This document shows, one piece after another, positions 56,557-64,000 of a stretch of DNA of 64,000 bases (the first letter of the stretch is position 1; each line of letters starts with the position of its first letter). The notes below the pieces were generated by a model that worked only from the letters and a program-made list of their open reading frames with translations, had not been told where the DNA came from and did no database searches. Both the position numbers and the translations under genes were made by a program. The stretch is from Methanobacteriota archaeon (lineage in GTDB: Archaea > Thermoplasmatota > Poseidoniia > Poseidoniales > Thalassarchaeaceae). Where the stretch lies: positions 39,309-103,308 of the forward strand of contig PBGH01000005.1 of assembly GCA_002720055.1 (NCBI GenBank), given 5' to 3'.

Positions 56557-56927
56557 TGAAAGAAAAATATCAAATTGAGATATGTTTGCCCGTGACCATG
56601 GCAGTTTACGAATTACTGATTAGGGCAATAGAAGAAAAGGACGCAAAACACTACATAGAGGCTCTGCACGAAGATTTTCAATTCGTCAGACATCAGACTG
56701 GAACTTCAATGGACAAAACCCAGGTTAGTGAGATGTTGACCCATATGATGGCTAACCCTGACGTTGTGATAAATAATCCCAGATGCATTTACGAGAATGA
56801 AGAGATTCTAGTTGAACACTCAGTGATGGATTTTCCAGATGGCTCTAGGGAAGCTGTCATGTCTGTACACTCTATACAGGATGGTATGATTATTCGTACT
56901 GAAACTGGTGCTACCCTAATTAAGTGA
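56556..56927 (+). CDS. NTF2-like/SnoaL-type small protein
   Basis: 123 residues from GTG 56556; ATG 56598 (MAVYELLIRAIEEKD) gives a more typical N-terminus. The pattern of a first helix IRAIEEKDAKHYIEAL followed by HEDFQFVRH and curved beta-strands fits the SnoaL/DUF4440 branch of the NTF2 fold. Binds a small ligand or acts as an enzyme accessory; nothing more can be said. Ends inside the carB 3' end by 12 bases, convergent. Confidence 0.65.
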   Translation: MKEKYQIEICLPVTMAVYELLIRAIEEKDAKHYIEALHEDFQFVRHQTGTSMDKTQVSEMLTHMMANPDVVINNPRCIYENEEILVEHSVMDFPDGSREAVMSVHSIQDGMIIRTETGATLIK

Positions 56928-59900
56928 CTTTATTTCAAGTAGTCTAGGCTCAGGGACACCAAGTAAAGCCTCCTTGACGGCCTCAACTTCCATTCTTGCT
57001 CCGGCCATTGTGGTAACGAATGGAATATTAAGTTCGACCGCTAGACGCCTCATCATGTTTCCATCTAGTACTGCCCCCCCTGTCGATCTTGGAGTATTTA
57101 CGACCAGTTGTATCTTACCTTGACGCATCAGATCAAGAGCATCTGGGGATCGTCCTTCGGCTATCCTATAACACGTTTCAACATCGAGATTTCCCGCTGA
57201 TCTCAAAACTCTTGATGTTCCCCTAGTAGCATAGATTGTGAAGCCCATTTTTTGTAGACTCTCAGCTAGTGGTATCATGGAATACTTGTCCTCGTCCTTG
57301 ACTGTGATGTATACGCCCCCGGTAGTTGGAACTGGAATTTCTGTAGCAAGTCTGGCCTTCAGATATGCTGCTGAGGCCCTAGAGTGCGAGCCCATGACTT
57401 CCCCTGTTGATTTCATCTCAGGACCAGGAGCTGGATCTAAACCTCTCAGTTTGATAAAGGGAAAGACTGGCGCTTTAACACAGACAGCGTCAGTTTGTGG
57501 CTCGGGAATATCTAGATCACAGAGTCTTTCCCCAAGAGCGACTCTAGCAGCTATCCTAGCAAGAGGTATACCAGTTGATTTAGCGACAAATGGGAATGTA
57601 CGAGAGCCCCGAGGATTAACCTCAAGGACATATAGAAGCTCATCATGTATAGCGAACTGGATGTTGTAGCAACCCCTTACTCCCAACTCCAAGCCGATAA
57701 CACGAGTCCACTCTTTAACCTGTACGAGAGTTTCATTTGGAACATTCTGCGGAGGTATAAAGCAAGTTGAGTCACCGGAATGAATGCCTGCCTCCTCTAA
57801 GTGCTCCATAATTGCTCCGATGAGTACATCCTCCCCATCGCATACTGCATCAACGTCTAGCTCCATCGCATTTCCAAGATACTTGTCTATTAGGAGTGGC
57901 CTATCTGAAGAGAGGTAAGCATCCCTCATGTAAGACTCTAGCTGCTTGTAATTGGCTAATATCTCCATCCCTCTACCCCCCAATACGTATGAAGGTCTGA
58001 CCAAAACTGGGTATCCTATCTCATTTGCTGCATGTCTGACTCCGTCTGGCGTAGTTGCAGTCGCTCCTTCTGGCATTCTCAGACCACATCTCAAGGCGAA
58101 CTCTTCGAACCGCTCACGGTCACTCGCTTCGTCTACTGATTCCGGAGAGGTTCCTTCCATGTTCAGGTTAAGACCCATTGAGGATAGATGTGGTATCTCG
58201 TTAGCCAATGGAAGTGCTAAATTTATTGCTGTTTGGCCTCCGAATTGCAGAAGAATCCCATTGGCATCCTCTCTTAGGAGAATCTCGGAAACTGCCTCCA
58301 ATGTAAGTGGATCAAAGTAAAGACGATCGCTAGTATCGAAATCTGTTGAAACTGTCTCGGGATTATTATTGATTATTATCGCCTCGTGTCCTAAGTCCTG
58401 AATAGCACCTGCAGCATGAACGCACCCGTAATCGAACTCTATGCCTTGGCCTATTCTTATGGGTCCCGATCCAACAACTGCTATTCTCTGCTTTGATGTT
58501 GAAAGCCCGGGGACATAGTCCACACCTAGATCAGCTGAGCCCCCCTCATATGTCGAATAGTAGTAGGGAGTGACAGCGGCGAATTCAGCTGCACAAGAGT
58601 CGACCATTCGATATCTTGGATGGATTCGTAGCTCATGTCTTCGTGTCCTTACAGATATTTCATTCTGACCCACTGGAAGATTTTTGAAGCCTGAGTCTGG
58701 GAATCCACAAAGAGCATCTGCAATATGAAGATCGGTAAATCCTGCACCTTTCCAAGACCGCATCTCCGACTCAGGAATTCCGGAAGGCTTCATTCCTATC
58801 TCTCCAGCTGCTCTAATTTCGGTTTCTATTGCGGCAATTTTCTCGAAACGCCGTAGAAACCAACGGGTTATTCCACCGGTCAAATCCCTAACATCCTCTA
58901 TTGAATATCCTCTTCTAAATGCCTCCATAAGTGCTCCTAATCTTCTATCAGTAGGGACACGCAGCCAATCTTCATGCAGAGCGGCGGGAAGTCTCTCGGA
59001 GGCCCTCTCGTCCATTGTCTCTCCATCTGAAGCGTCGGACATCGTCAGCGGTCTAGGATGTGGTTTACCATACTCCAAACTCGCCCAAGCCTTCAGACAT
59101 GCCTCCTCGAAGGAGCGTCCGATTGCCATAACCTCCCCAGTAGACTTCATAGAAGTGCCAATCTTTCTATCTGCAGTACGAAACTTGTCGAAAGGCCATC
59201 TGGGAATCTTTACCACACAATAGTCTAGAGTTGGTTCGAAAGCTGCTGTTGTTCCTTCTCCTGTAATTGGGTTTGGAAGCTCATCCAGAGTATAACCAAC
59301 TGCAATCAGAGCAGCCATCCTAGCAATAGGATAACCAGTGGCTTTTGAGGCTAATGCAGAAGAGCGAGAAACTCGAGGATTGACCTCAATTACCCTGTAT
59401 TCGCCGGTTGACTGCTCAACTGCAAATTGTACATTGCACCCTCCTTTGATATTGAGTCTTCTGATGAGCTTCAGCGCAGCGTCTCTGAGCCCCTGATGGT
59501 CGCTATCGGACAACGTCTGCTGGGGTGCTACAACGATTGACTCTCCAGTATGGACTCCCATGGGGTCAATATTCTCCATGGTACATACGATGATGGCATT
59601 ATCAGAACCATCTCTCATTACTTCATACTCATGCTCTTGCCATCCAAGGATACTCTCTTCTACTAGAACCTGACCTATTGCAGAATGAAGAATTCCTTGG
59701 CTTGCTATCTCCACAAGTTCCCCCATATTGAATGCAGTACCGCCACCTAGACCCCCAAGAGTGAAGGCTGGTCTTATTAGTAAGGGGAAGGAGCCGAGTA
59801 CCTCTGCTGCATTTATCACAGCCTCGATTGAGTCGCAAGCCATTGCCTTGCAGACTGGAAGGTCGATTTCCTCGCAGACCTTCTTGAATAAATCCCTATC

Positions 59901-60281
59901 CTCAGCTTCATCTATTGCAGCCAGGTTGCAACCAATAAGCTCGACCCCTAACTCATCTAGTGAGCCGTCCTTCGCAAGGGCTGATGCTATATTCAAAGCG
60001 GTTTGACCTCCCATTCCAGCTAAAAGAGCGTCGGGCTTCTCTGACTCCATTATCTTCTTTACGACCTCAGGAAGCAGTGGTTCGATGTATATTCTGTCAG
60101 CCATCTCCGGATCATTCTGAATTGTAGCAGGATTAGAATTTACAAGAATTACCTCATATCCATCGGAGCGGAGCGCACGGCAAGCCTGCGAACCTGAGAA
60201 ATCGAACTCTGCAGCCTGGCCGATTCTTATTGGGCCACTTCCAAGGATCATGATCCTGTTCAAATCATCGCGGCGAGGCAT
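56916..60281 (-). CDS. carB: Carbamoyl-phosphate synthase large subunit
   Basis: Makes carbamoyl phosphate for pyrimidines and arginine from bicarbonate, glutamine-derived ammonia and two ATP. 1121 residues: two homologous ATP-grasp halves, each opening with VLGSGPIRIGQ-type motifs (at residues 12-22 and about 605-617), an oligomerisation domain between, and the C-terminal MGS-like allosteric domain (about 985-1110). LIRPAFTLGGLGGG and LVRPSYVLGGRGME are the ATP-grasp glycine loops. The start shares one base with the carA stop (TGATG), giving coupled translation. Confidence 0.96.
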   Translation of the reverse strand: MPRRDDLNRIMILGSGPIRIGQAAEFDFSGSQACRALRSDGYEVILVNSNPATIQNDPEMADRIYIEPLLPEVVKKIMESEKPDALLAGMGGQTALNIASALAKDGSLDELGVELIGCNLAAIDEAEDRDLFKKVCEEIDLPVCKAMACDSIEAVINAAEVLGSFPLLIRPAFTLGGLGGGTAFNMGELVEIASQGILHSAIGQVLVEESILGWQEHEYEVMRDGSDNAIIVCTMENIDPMGVHTGESIVVAPQQTLSDSDHQGLRDAALKLIRRLNIKGGCNVQFAVEQSTGEYRVIEVNPRVSRSSALASKATGYPIARMAALIAVGYTLDELPNPITGEGTTAAFEPTLDYCVVKIPRWPFDKFRTADRKIGTSMKSTGEVMAIGRSFEEACLKAWASLEYGKPHPRPLTMSDASDGETMDERASERLPAALHEDWLRVPTDRRLGALMEAFRRGYSIEDVRDLTGGITRWFLRRFEKIAAIETEIRAAGEIGMKPSGIPESEMRSWKGAGFTDLHIADALCGFPDSGFKNLPVGQNEISVRTRRHELRIHPRYRMVDSCAAEFAAVTPYYYSTYEGGSADLGVDYVPGLSTSKQRIAVVGSGPIRIGQGIEFDYGCVHAAGAIQDLGHEAIIINNNPETVSTDFDTSDRLYFDPLTLEAVSEILLREDANGILLQFGGQTAINLALPLANEIPHLSSMGLNLNMEGTSPESVDEASDRERFEEFALRCGLRMPEGATATTPDGVRHAANEIGYPVLVRPSYVLGGRGMEILANYKQLESYMRDAYLSSDRPLLIDKYLGNAMELDVDAVCDGEDVLIGAIMEHLEEAGIHSGDSTCFIPPQNVPNETLVQVKEWTRVIGLELGVRGCYNIQFAIHDELLYVLEVNPRGSRTFPFVAKSTGIPLARIAARVALGERLCDLDIPEPQTDAVCVKAPVFPFIKLRGLDPAPGPEMKSTGEVMGSHSRASAAYLKARLATEIPVPTTGGVYITVKDEDKYSMIPLAESLQKMGFTIYATRGTSRVLRSAGNLDVETCYRIAEGRSPDALDLMRQGKIQLVVNTPRSTGGAVLDGNMMRRLAVELNIPFVTTMAGARMEVEAVKEALLGVPEPRLLEIKSLN

Positions 60282-61615
60282 CAGGAACCGCCATCCTTGC
60301 TCAATAATTGACTCTCCGCCCTACTCAAGTGATCAGAGACAATGTTCTGGAATCTATCGAACAGCGGAGAGGCATCATGAGGACCGGGGCTTGCCTCGGG
60401 ATGGAATTGGATTGTGAAAGCTGGTTTGTCTAAAACATCAAGCCCCTCGACTGTGCCGTCATTAGAATTTACATGCCTGACTCTGAACTCCGCACCGAGA
60501 ATATTCTCTGTTGATTCTGAACATACGCCGCTAGGATGGGGAGCAAGCATACCCTGCACTGGGTCTTCCACAGCAAAACCATGATTCTGGCTGGTAATAT
60601 GGACTCTTCCGGTCTCAAGATCCATTACAGGTTGATTGGATCCTCGGTGCCCATATCTTAGCTTGTATGTCCTTAGTCCTGCAGCTAAACCCATCAGTTG
60701 ATGACCAAGACAAATTCCCATAACAGGCATCCCAAGGCGTACAGCTTCTGCTAGGGTTTTTCTTGCATCAGTTGCAGCTCCTTGATGAGCGGGGTCACCA
60801 GGGCCATTAGATGCGAATAATGCGTCGGGATTCCAGTCCCTAATTATCTCTTCAAGAGTCATTGTTGCCGGACACCAAACAACTTCGAATCTAGAACAAA
60901 GCTCCCTGAGGATGTTGTACTTGACCCCACAATCTATCGCAGCCAGACGCGGAAGAGGCCGACCGTCTCCATCCAAAGCCCCTTGGTTTAGTATTCTAGG
61001 CTTATCACATGTTACCTTTGCAACTAGGTCGTCGGAATCTGGGGGAGTCATTTCCTTCAGTATGACCTCCATCTCTTCGACCCTCTCGGCCGGACCAAAT
61101 ACACATAGAACTGTTCCATGTTCCCTTACCCTTCTTGTGAGGGCCCTAGTATCGATTCCCTCTATTCCAGGGATGTTGTGAGCGACCAAGAGATCGTGTA
61201 CGCTGCCTATAGAATTTCTATGATCAGGGGACGTCATGTGCTGCCTGCACACTACTCCCCTAGGATGTACTGAGGATGATTCTGAAACTCCTGGGTGGAT
61301 GCCATAGTTTCCCAAAAGAGGATATGTGAATGTGAGAACCTGCCCTGCAAAGGAGGGATCGGTTAGACTCTCCTGATATCCACACATTCCTGTGGTGAAA
61401 ACAAGTTCTCCTTCTGCTATCTCTTCTGAGCCAAAAAGAGATCCTTTGAAGCGAGTCCCATCTGCTAAAAGCAGTAATCCGCTTGAACCACTCGGATGTT
61501 CTGATCCGGAGTAATTCAAAAGAGGATCTGCTGCGTCGAGGAATGTTGGTGGATCTTCTACCCCAGCAATTCCCGCTCCTGGACAGAAGCCCCCGTCGCC
61601 TTCTCTCACCGACAT
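60281..61615 (-). CDS. carA: Carbamoyl-phosphate synthase small (glutaminase) subunit
   Basis: Delivers ammonia to CarB. The catalytic Cys is in VMGICLGHQLMGLAAG and the His/Glu of the triad are in IQFHPEASPGPHD; the N-terminal domain has LLLLADGTRFKGSLFG and TGMCGYQESLTDPSF. ATG 61615 is taken as start (TTG 61621 upstream). It leaves about 45 extra residues before the first conserved strand; no internal ATG would remove them, so this may be a real extension or a weak internal start. Upstream region to 61681 shows no obvious promoter. Confidence 0.94.
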   Translation of the reverse strand: MSVREGDGGFCPGAGIAGVEDPPTFLDAADPLLNYSGSEHPSGSSGLLLLADGTRFKGSLFGSEEIAEGELVFTTGMCGYQESLTDPSFAGQVLTFTYPLLGNYGIHPGVSESSSVHPRGVVCRQHMTSPDHRNSIGSVHDLLVAHNIPGIEGIDTRALTRRVREHGTVLCVFGPAERVEEMEVILKEMTPPDSDDLVAKVTCDKPRILNQGALDGDGRPLPRLAAIDCGVKYNILRELCSRFEVVWCPATMTLEEIIRDWNPDALFASNGPGDPAHQGAATDARKTLAEAVRLGMPVMGICLGHQLMGLAAGLRTYKLRYGHRGSNQPVMDLETGRVHITSQNHGFAVEDPVQGMLAPHPSGVCSESTENILGAEFRVRHVNSNDGTVEGLDVLDKPAFTIQFHPEASPGPHDASPLFDRFQNIVSDHLSRAESQLLSKDGGS

Positions 61616-61681
61616 CAGCAAAGCTGCCCAAGTACGATTCTTAATGGTTGACAGAGATGTTGGGCCAAGTTGGTTACAAAT

Positions 61682-62236
61682 TCACTCTTCTTCTTCATTG
61701 ATTACAATCTTCCCATTAGTAGAAGGAAGGACTCTCAATTTGGGGTCTGGAAACTTAGAATATTCATCTATTGGGCCTAAACAGCTTTCAAGAAAGATCG
61801 CTAAGGCCGCTACCTCGGAATGCGGTTGGTTACCGATTGAAATATTGTGGTCTGCAAGACTGTATATCTCGCTGGATACCTTTGTCCCACCCACTACTAT
61901 AATCATCGGTTTTTCAAAGGAAATGGATTTGATGGATTTTCTCCAAGGCCTCCCATACATAGTAAGATGAATGATGGTATTTGAGGATGACTTTGAGGCA
62001 CTTCTGAGCCAAGATATTGGGCTTTCTTCGAATCTACTTTCGAAGTTTCCGCCAAACCTTTCCGATACAGAATCCCAGGTCTCCAGGGGAGAAGGGTCTC
62101 TGTCACCAGAGAGAATGATTTCATCGGCACCAAATGCTCTTGCTGTTAGTCCCAAATGTGAAGTGATTCTCTTATCTCTCTCAATTCGGTGACCTAGCCT
62201 AAGGACAGAAATACTAGGCTTGCCCTCGTTACCCAT
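61682..62236 (-). CDS. trm56: tRNA (cytidine(56)-2'-O)-methyltransferase (aTrm56)
   Basis: Archaea-specific SPOUT methyltransferase modifying C56 in the T-loop. 184 residues. VLRLGHRIERDKRITSHLG and LTARAFGAD at the N-terminus, MYGRPW, IIVVGGTKVSSEIYSLADH and the knot segment IGNQPHSEVAALAIFL are all hallmarks. GAGGT precedes the ATG at 62236. It follows the membrane protein gene after 3 nt. Confidence 0.94.
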   Translation of the reverse strand: MGNEGKPSISVLRLGHRIERDKRITSHLGLTARAFGADEIILSGDRDPSPLETWDSVSERFGGNFESRFEESPISWLRSASKSSSNTIIHLTMYGRPWRKSIKSISFEKPMIIVVGGTKVSSEIYSLADHNISIGNQPHSEVAALAIFLESCLGPIDEYSKFPDPKLRVLPSTNGKIVINEEEE

Positions 62237-62239
62237 ACC

Positions 62240-62887
62240 TCACGAGTAAGGGGAGTCTTCATCAGCATGACCCTCGGCATGGTCTGACCCTATAGATGGA
62301 AACGCGTCAACCCCCATATGTAGCATACTGGCCCTAACCCATTGCAAGAGTAAGGCATCGAACATCATTAGAGATGCAAAACCAACCATGATTGCAAGGA
62401 CTAACACCCTGCCTGTAGCGAAAAGCGCATCCCCCTCCAATTCTCCAAAGTGCATCAATACCGGCTCAAGAATATAGAATGCTGCTAGAACTGCTAATCC
62501 ACCCCCAATTAGATTCATTGTCGCATTTCCTCTTTCCCTGCCAATTCCAGTGAAAAGAGTTGCGACAATTACCAGAGCCGGGATGATCAGGCTCACTATT
62601 CCGAAATCAAAAGAACCAAGTGTGGAATGCGGGATTTCTGAGTCATTCACTTGCTTGGAACCCTCACTAATGGCTATCCACCACCATAGAGCACTTGAGA
62701 TGAATAGTGCACCAGATGTCCTGGCCCTCTCAGTTATCATATCTCTGACATGGTGAGCATCGCGAGGCTTGAGTCTCTGAATAATAGAGTCGAGGATGAA
62801 CAGTGTTTCAGGATCATGAGGTTCGACGGAATCGGGTTTGGTTTTTGTCTCGGAGGTCTCTAACGAAACATCATCTCCCAGAACCAT
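62240..62887 (-). CDS. Four-helix membrane protein, unknown function
   Basis: 215 residues: a cytoplasmic start rich in charged residues (PETLFILDSIIQRLKPRDA), then four hydrophobic stretches (about 60-75, 96-113, 124-142, 158-180). The end is His/Asp-rich (DHAEGHADEDSPYS). No family recognised. It is divergent from folP (54 nt) and shares a transcript with trm56. Confidence 0.75.
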   Translation of the reverse strand: MVLGDDVSLETSETKTKPDSVEPHDPETLFILDSIIQRLKPRDAHHVRDMITERARTSGALFISSALWWWIAISEGSKQVNDSEIPHSTLGSFDFGIVSLIIPALVIVATLFTGIGRERGNATMNLIGGGLAVLAAFYILEPVLMHFGELEGDALFATGRVLVLAIMVGFASLMMFDALLLQWVRASMLHMGVDAFPSIGSDHAEGHADEDSPYS

Positions 62888-62941
62888 CGACCTATTGCCC
62901 CTCCGTCACATCATAAAGCAATCGTCGTTTGCGAGTAACAT

Positions 62942-63775
62942 ATGGCCGACTGGCGACCCATGCTAAATCGCCGAGAAGACGGTTTTCCGCGGATTATGGG
63001 AATAGTGAATGTCACTCCAGACTCATTCCATCCCCGTTCGAGGTCCGAAAACAGCAGTCATGCAGTACAAACTGCGACAAAGATGGCATCTGAAGGAGCG
63101 GAGTGGATTGATATTGGGGGGGAGTCAACTAGGCCCGGATCGAGTCCTGTTTCTTTAGAAGATGAGTTAGCGAGGGTAATACCTGCAATAAGGGACATTA
63201 GGCGCGAACTACCCGATATCTGTATCTCCATTGACACTAGGAGGTCGGAGGTGGCACGCCAAGCTCTGAAATCAGGAGCGGACATGGTTAATGACGTCTC
63301 AGCGTTGAGTGATCCGGGAATGTTGAATGTGATTTCCAAACATGGATGTCCTGTTTGCATAATGCATATGAAAGGTCTGCCGGAGAACATGCAGGATAAA
63401 CCCAGTTACAACGATGTTGTTCAAGAGGTAAAGGAATACTTGAGAGAGGTGACGGGGTTACTAATCGATGAAGGAATAAAACCAAGCCAAATCATAGCAG
63501 ATCCGGGGATCGGTTTCGGGAAGACACTAGAACACAACCTTGCATTACTATCATCTGGAAGGGAGATAGTTCCATACGATAGTATGCCCCTTATGTGGGG
63601 AGTAAGCAGGAAGAGTATATTCCTAGACCTTCTTGGAAGAGAGGATACTGAAGAAAGGCTTGCTGGGACACTTGGTGTAGCTGCAATTTCTCCTATGAAG
63701 CAGGTTGACATAATCAGAGTTCACGATGTTGCTGATCACTCGGATGTATTCAGGGCAATGAAGGCAGTTAGGTGA
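62942..63775 (+). CDS. folP: Dihydropteroate synthase
   Basis: Condenses hydroxymethyldihydropterin diphosphate with p-aminobenzoate in folate synthesis. 277 residues with RIMGIVNVTPDSF, IDIGGESTRPGSSPVS, ISIDTRRSEVARQALK, VNDVSALSDP, and IADPGIGFGKTLEHNL, GVSRKSIFL toward the end. It shows the complete bacterial DHPS pattern, although archaeal DHPS-like proteins that act in methanopterin synthesis also exist. Start ATG 62942. Together with folB and the FolM-like protein it argues for folate rather than methanopterin. The next gene starts 4 nt after the stop. Confidence 0.93.
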   Translation: MADWRPMLNRREDGFPRIMGIVNVTPDSFHPRSRSENSSHAVQTATKMASEGAEWIDIGGESTRPGSSPVSLEDELARVIPAIRDIRRELPDICISIDTRRSEVARQALKSGADMVNDVSALSDPGMLNVISKHGCPVCIMHMKGLPENMQDKPSYNDVVQEVKEYLREVTGLLIDEGIKPSQIIADPGIGFGKTLEHNLALLSSGREIVPYDSMPLMWGVSRKSIFLDLLGREDTEERLAGTLGVAAISPMKQVDIIRVHDVADHSDVFRAMKAVR

Positions 63776-63779
63776 TTCG

Positions 63780-64000
63780 ATGAGTAACGACAATATCGTA
63801 GAAGTTGATGAGAACCTGAGGATCTTGGGAACTGCACACATAAGTAGGGAGTCAGTGGAACTGGTTCGTAATCAGATAAAAGAATGGAAGCCTGATCTAG
63901 TTGCAGTAGAGTTGTGCCCTTCAAGGATTGCTGCATTGACAAAACCTGAGTCACTTGACTCAGAGGACCTTCTCAAAATTATCAAAGAGGGTCGATCAGC
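63780..64000 (+). CDS. TraB-family protein, 3' end outside window
   Basis: Partial: 73 codons to the right edge. It begins MSNDNIVEVDENLRILG and reads GTAHISRESVELV and KPDLVAVELCPSRI, the TraB/PrgY N-terminal signature with the GTAHIS motif. In eukaryotes and archaea this family is poorly characterised; TraB relatives are membrane-associated and the fold resembles metalloprotease-like Tiki/TraB. Start ATG 63780 is 4 nt after the folP stop. Confidence 0.85.
   Translation, partial: MSNDNIVEVDENLRILGTAHISRESVELVRNQIKEWKPDLVAVELCPSRIAALTKPESLDSEDLLKIIKEGRS

Overview
The window reads as a gene-dense chromosomal segment of an uncultured marine planktonic euryarchaeon, most likely Marine Group II (Candidatus Poseidoniia) or a close relative in Thermoplasmatota. 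Archaeal markers are aRF1, aIF2-beta, class I lysyl-tRNA synthetase, CDP-archaeol synthase (CarS), archaeal UMP kinase, tRNA cytidine-56 methyltransferase (Trm56), GfcR and the AglB/STT3 oligosaccharyltransferase. They sit beside bacterial-type metabolism: branched-chain 2-oxoacid dehydrogenase with lipoate synthesis, pterin/folate genes, CarAB, PurD and hexameric glutamate dehydrogenase. The placement is inference from gene content; no rRNA is present.

Layout. 1-12607 (minus): carS, purD, a 3160-residue AglB/STT3 fusion and a membrane-anchored subtilase that runs off the left edge. 12727-20621: a secreted beta-rich protein, glutamate dehydrogenase, an HD phosphohydrolase, a tandem ribbon-helix-helix regulator with a 63-codon follower, an XPD-like helicase and an orphan protein. 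20600-32582 (minus): a 984-residue surface protein followed by a 2984-residue protein with thrombospondin-3-like repeats, transglutaminase core, Ig-like array, membrane helix and DUF4129-like tail. 32684-33947: tRNA-Leu(UAA), folB and a folM-like reductase. 34016-44399 (plus): a tight run lipA, E1alpha, E1beta, E2, E3, lipB, class V aminotransferase, UbiX-like protein and a SAP-TM-PA-M28 peptidase. 44396-47958 (minus): peroxiredoxin, argS, aRF1. 48020-49795: pyrH, a DUF2116-type protein, a membrane protein and a 38-residue zinc ribbon. 49800-53793: Nog1-like GTPase, an orphan, pterin carbinolamine dehydratase, nitroreductase, VAT1-like reductase, aIF2-beta. 53870-56927: dUTPase, gfcR, lysS, an NTF2-like protein. 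56916-62887 (minus): carB, carA, trm56, a membrane protein. 62942-64000: folP and a partial TraB-family protein.

How it fits together. Nearly a third of the window encodes very large, sequon-rich surface proteins, and the likely N-glycosylation enzyme is encoded in the same window with its own large external tail. The extracellular peptidases (S8, M28), the transglutaminase-like module and branched-chain keto-acid oxidation fit a protein- and peptide-degrading heterotroph. Lipoate is apparently made and attached by genes bracketing the complex that needs it. Folate genes in two places plus a pterin dehydratase suggest de novo pterin synthesis. No CRISPR array, rRNA, insertion sequence or prophage was seen, and no intergenic stretch exceeds 300 bases.
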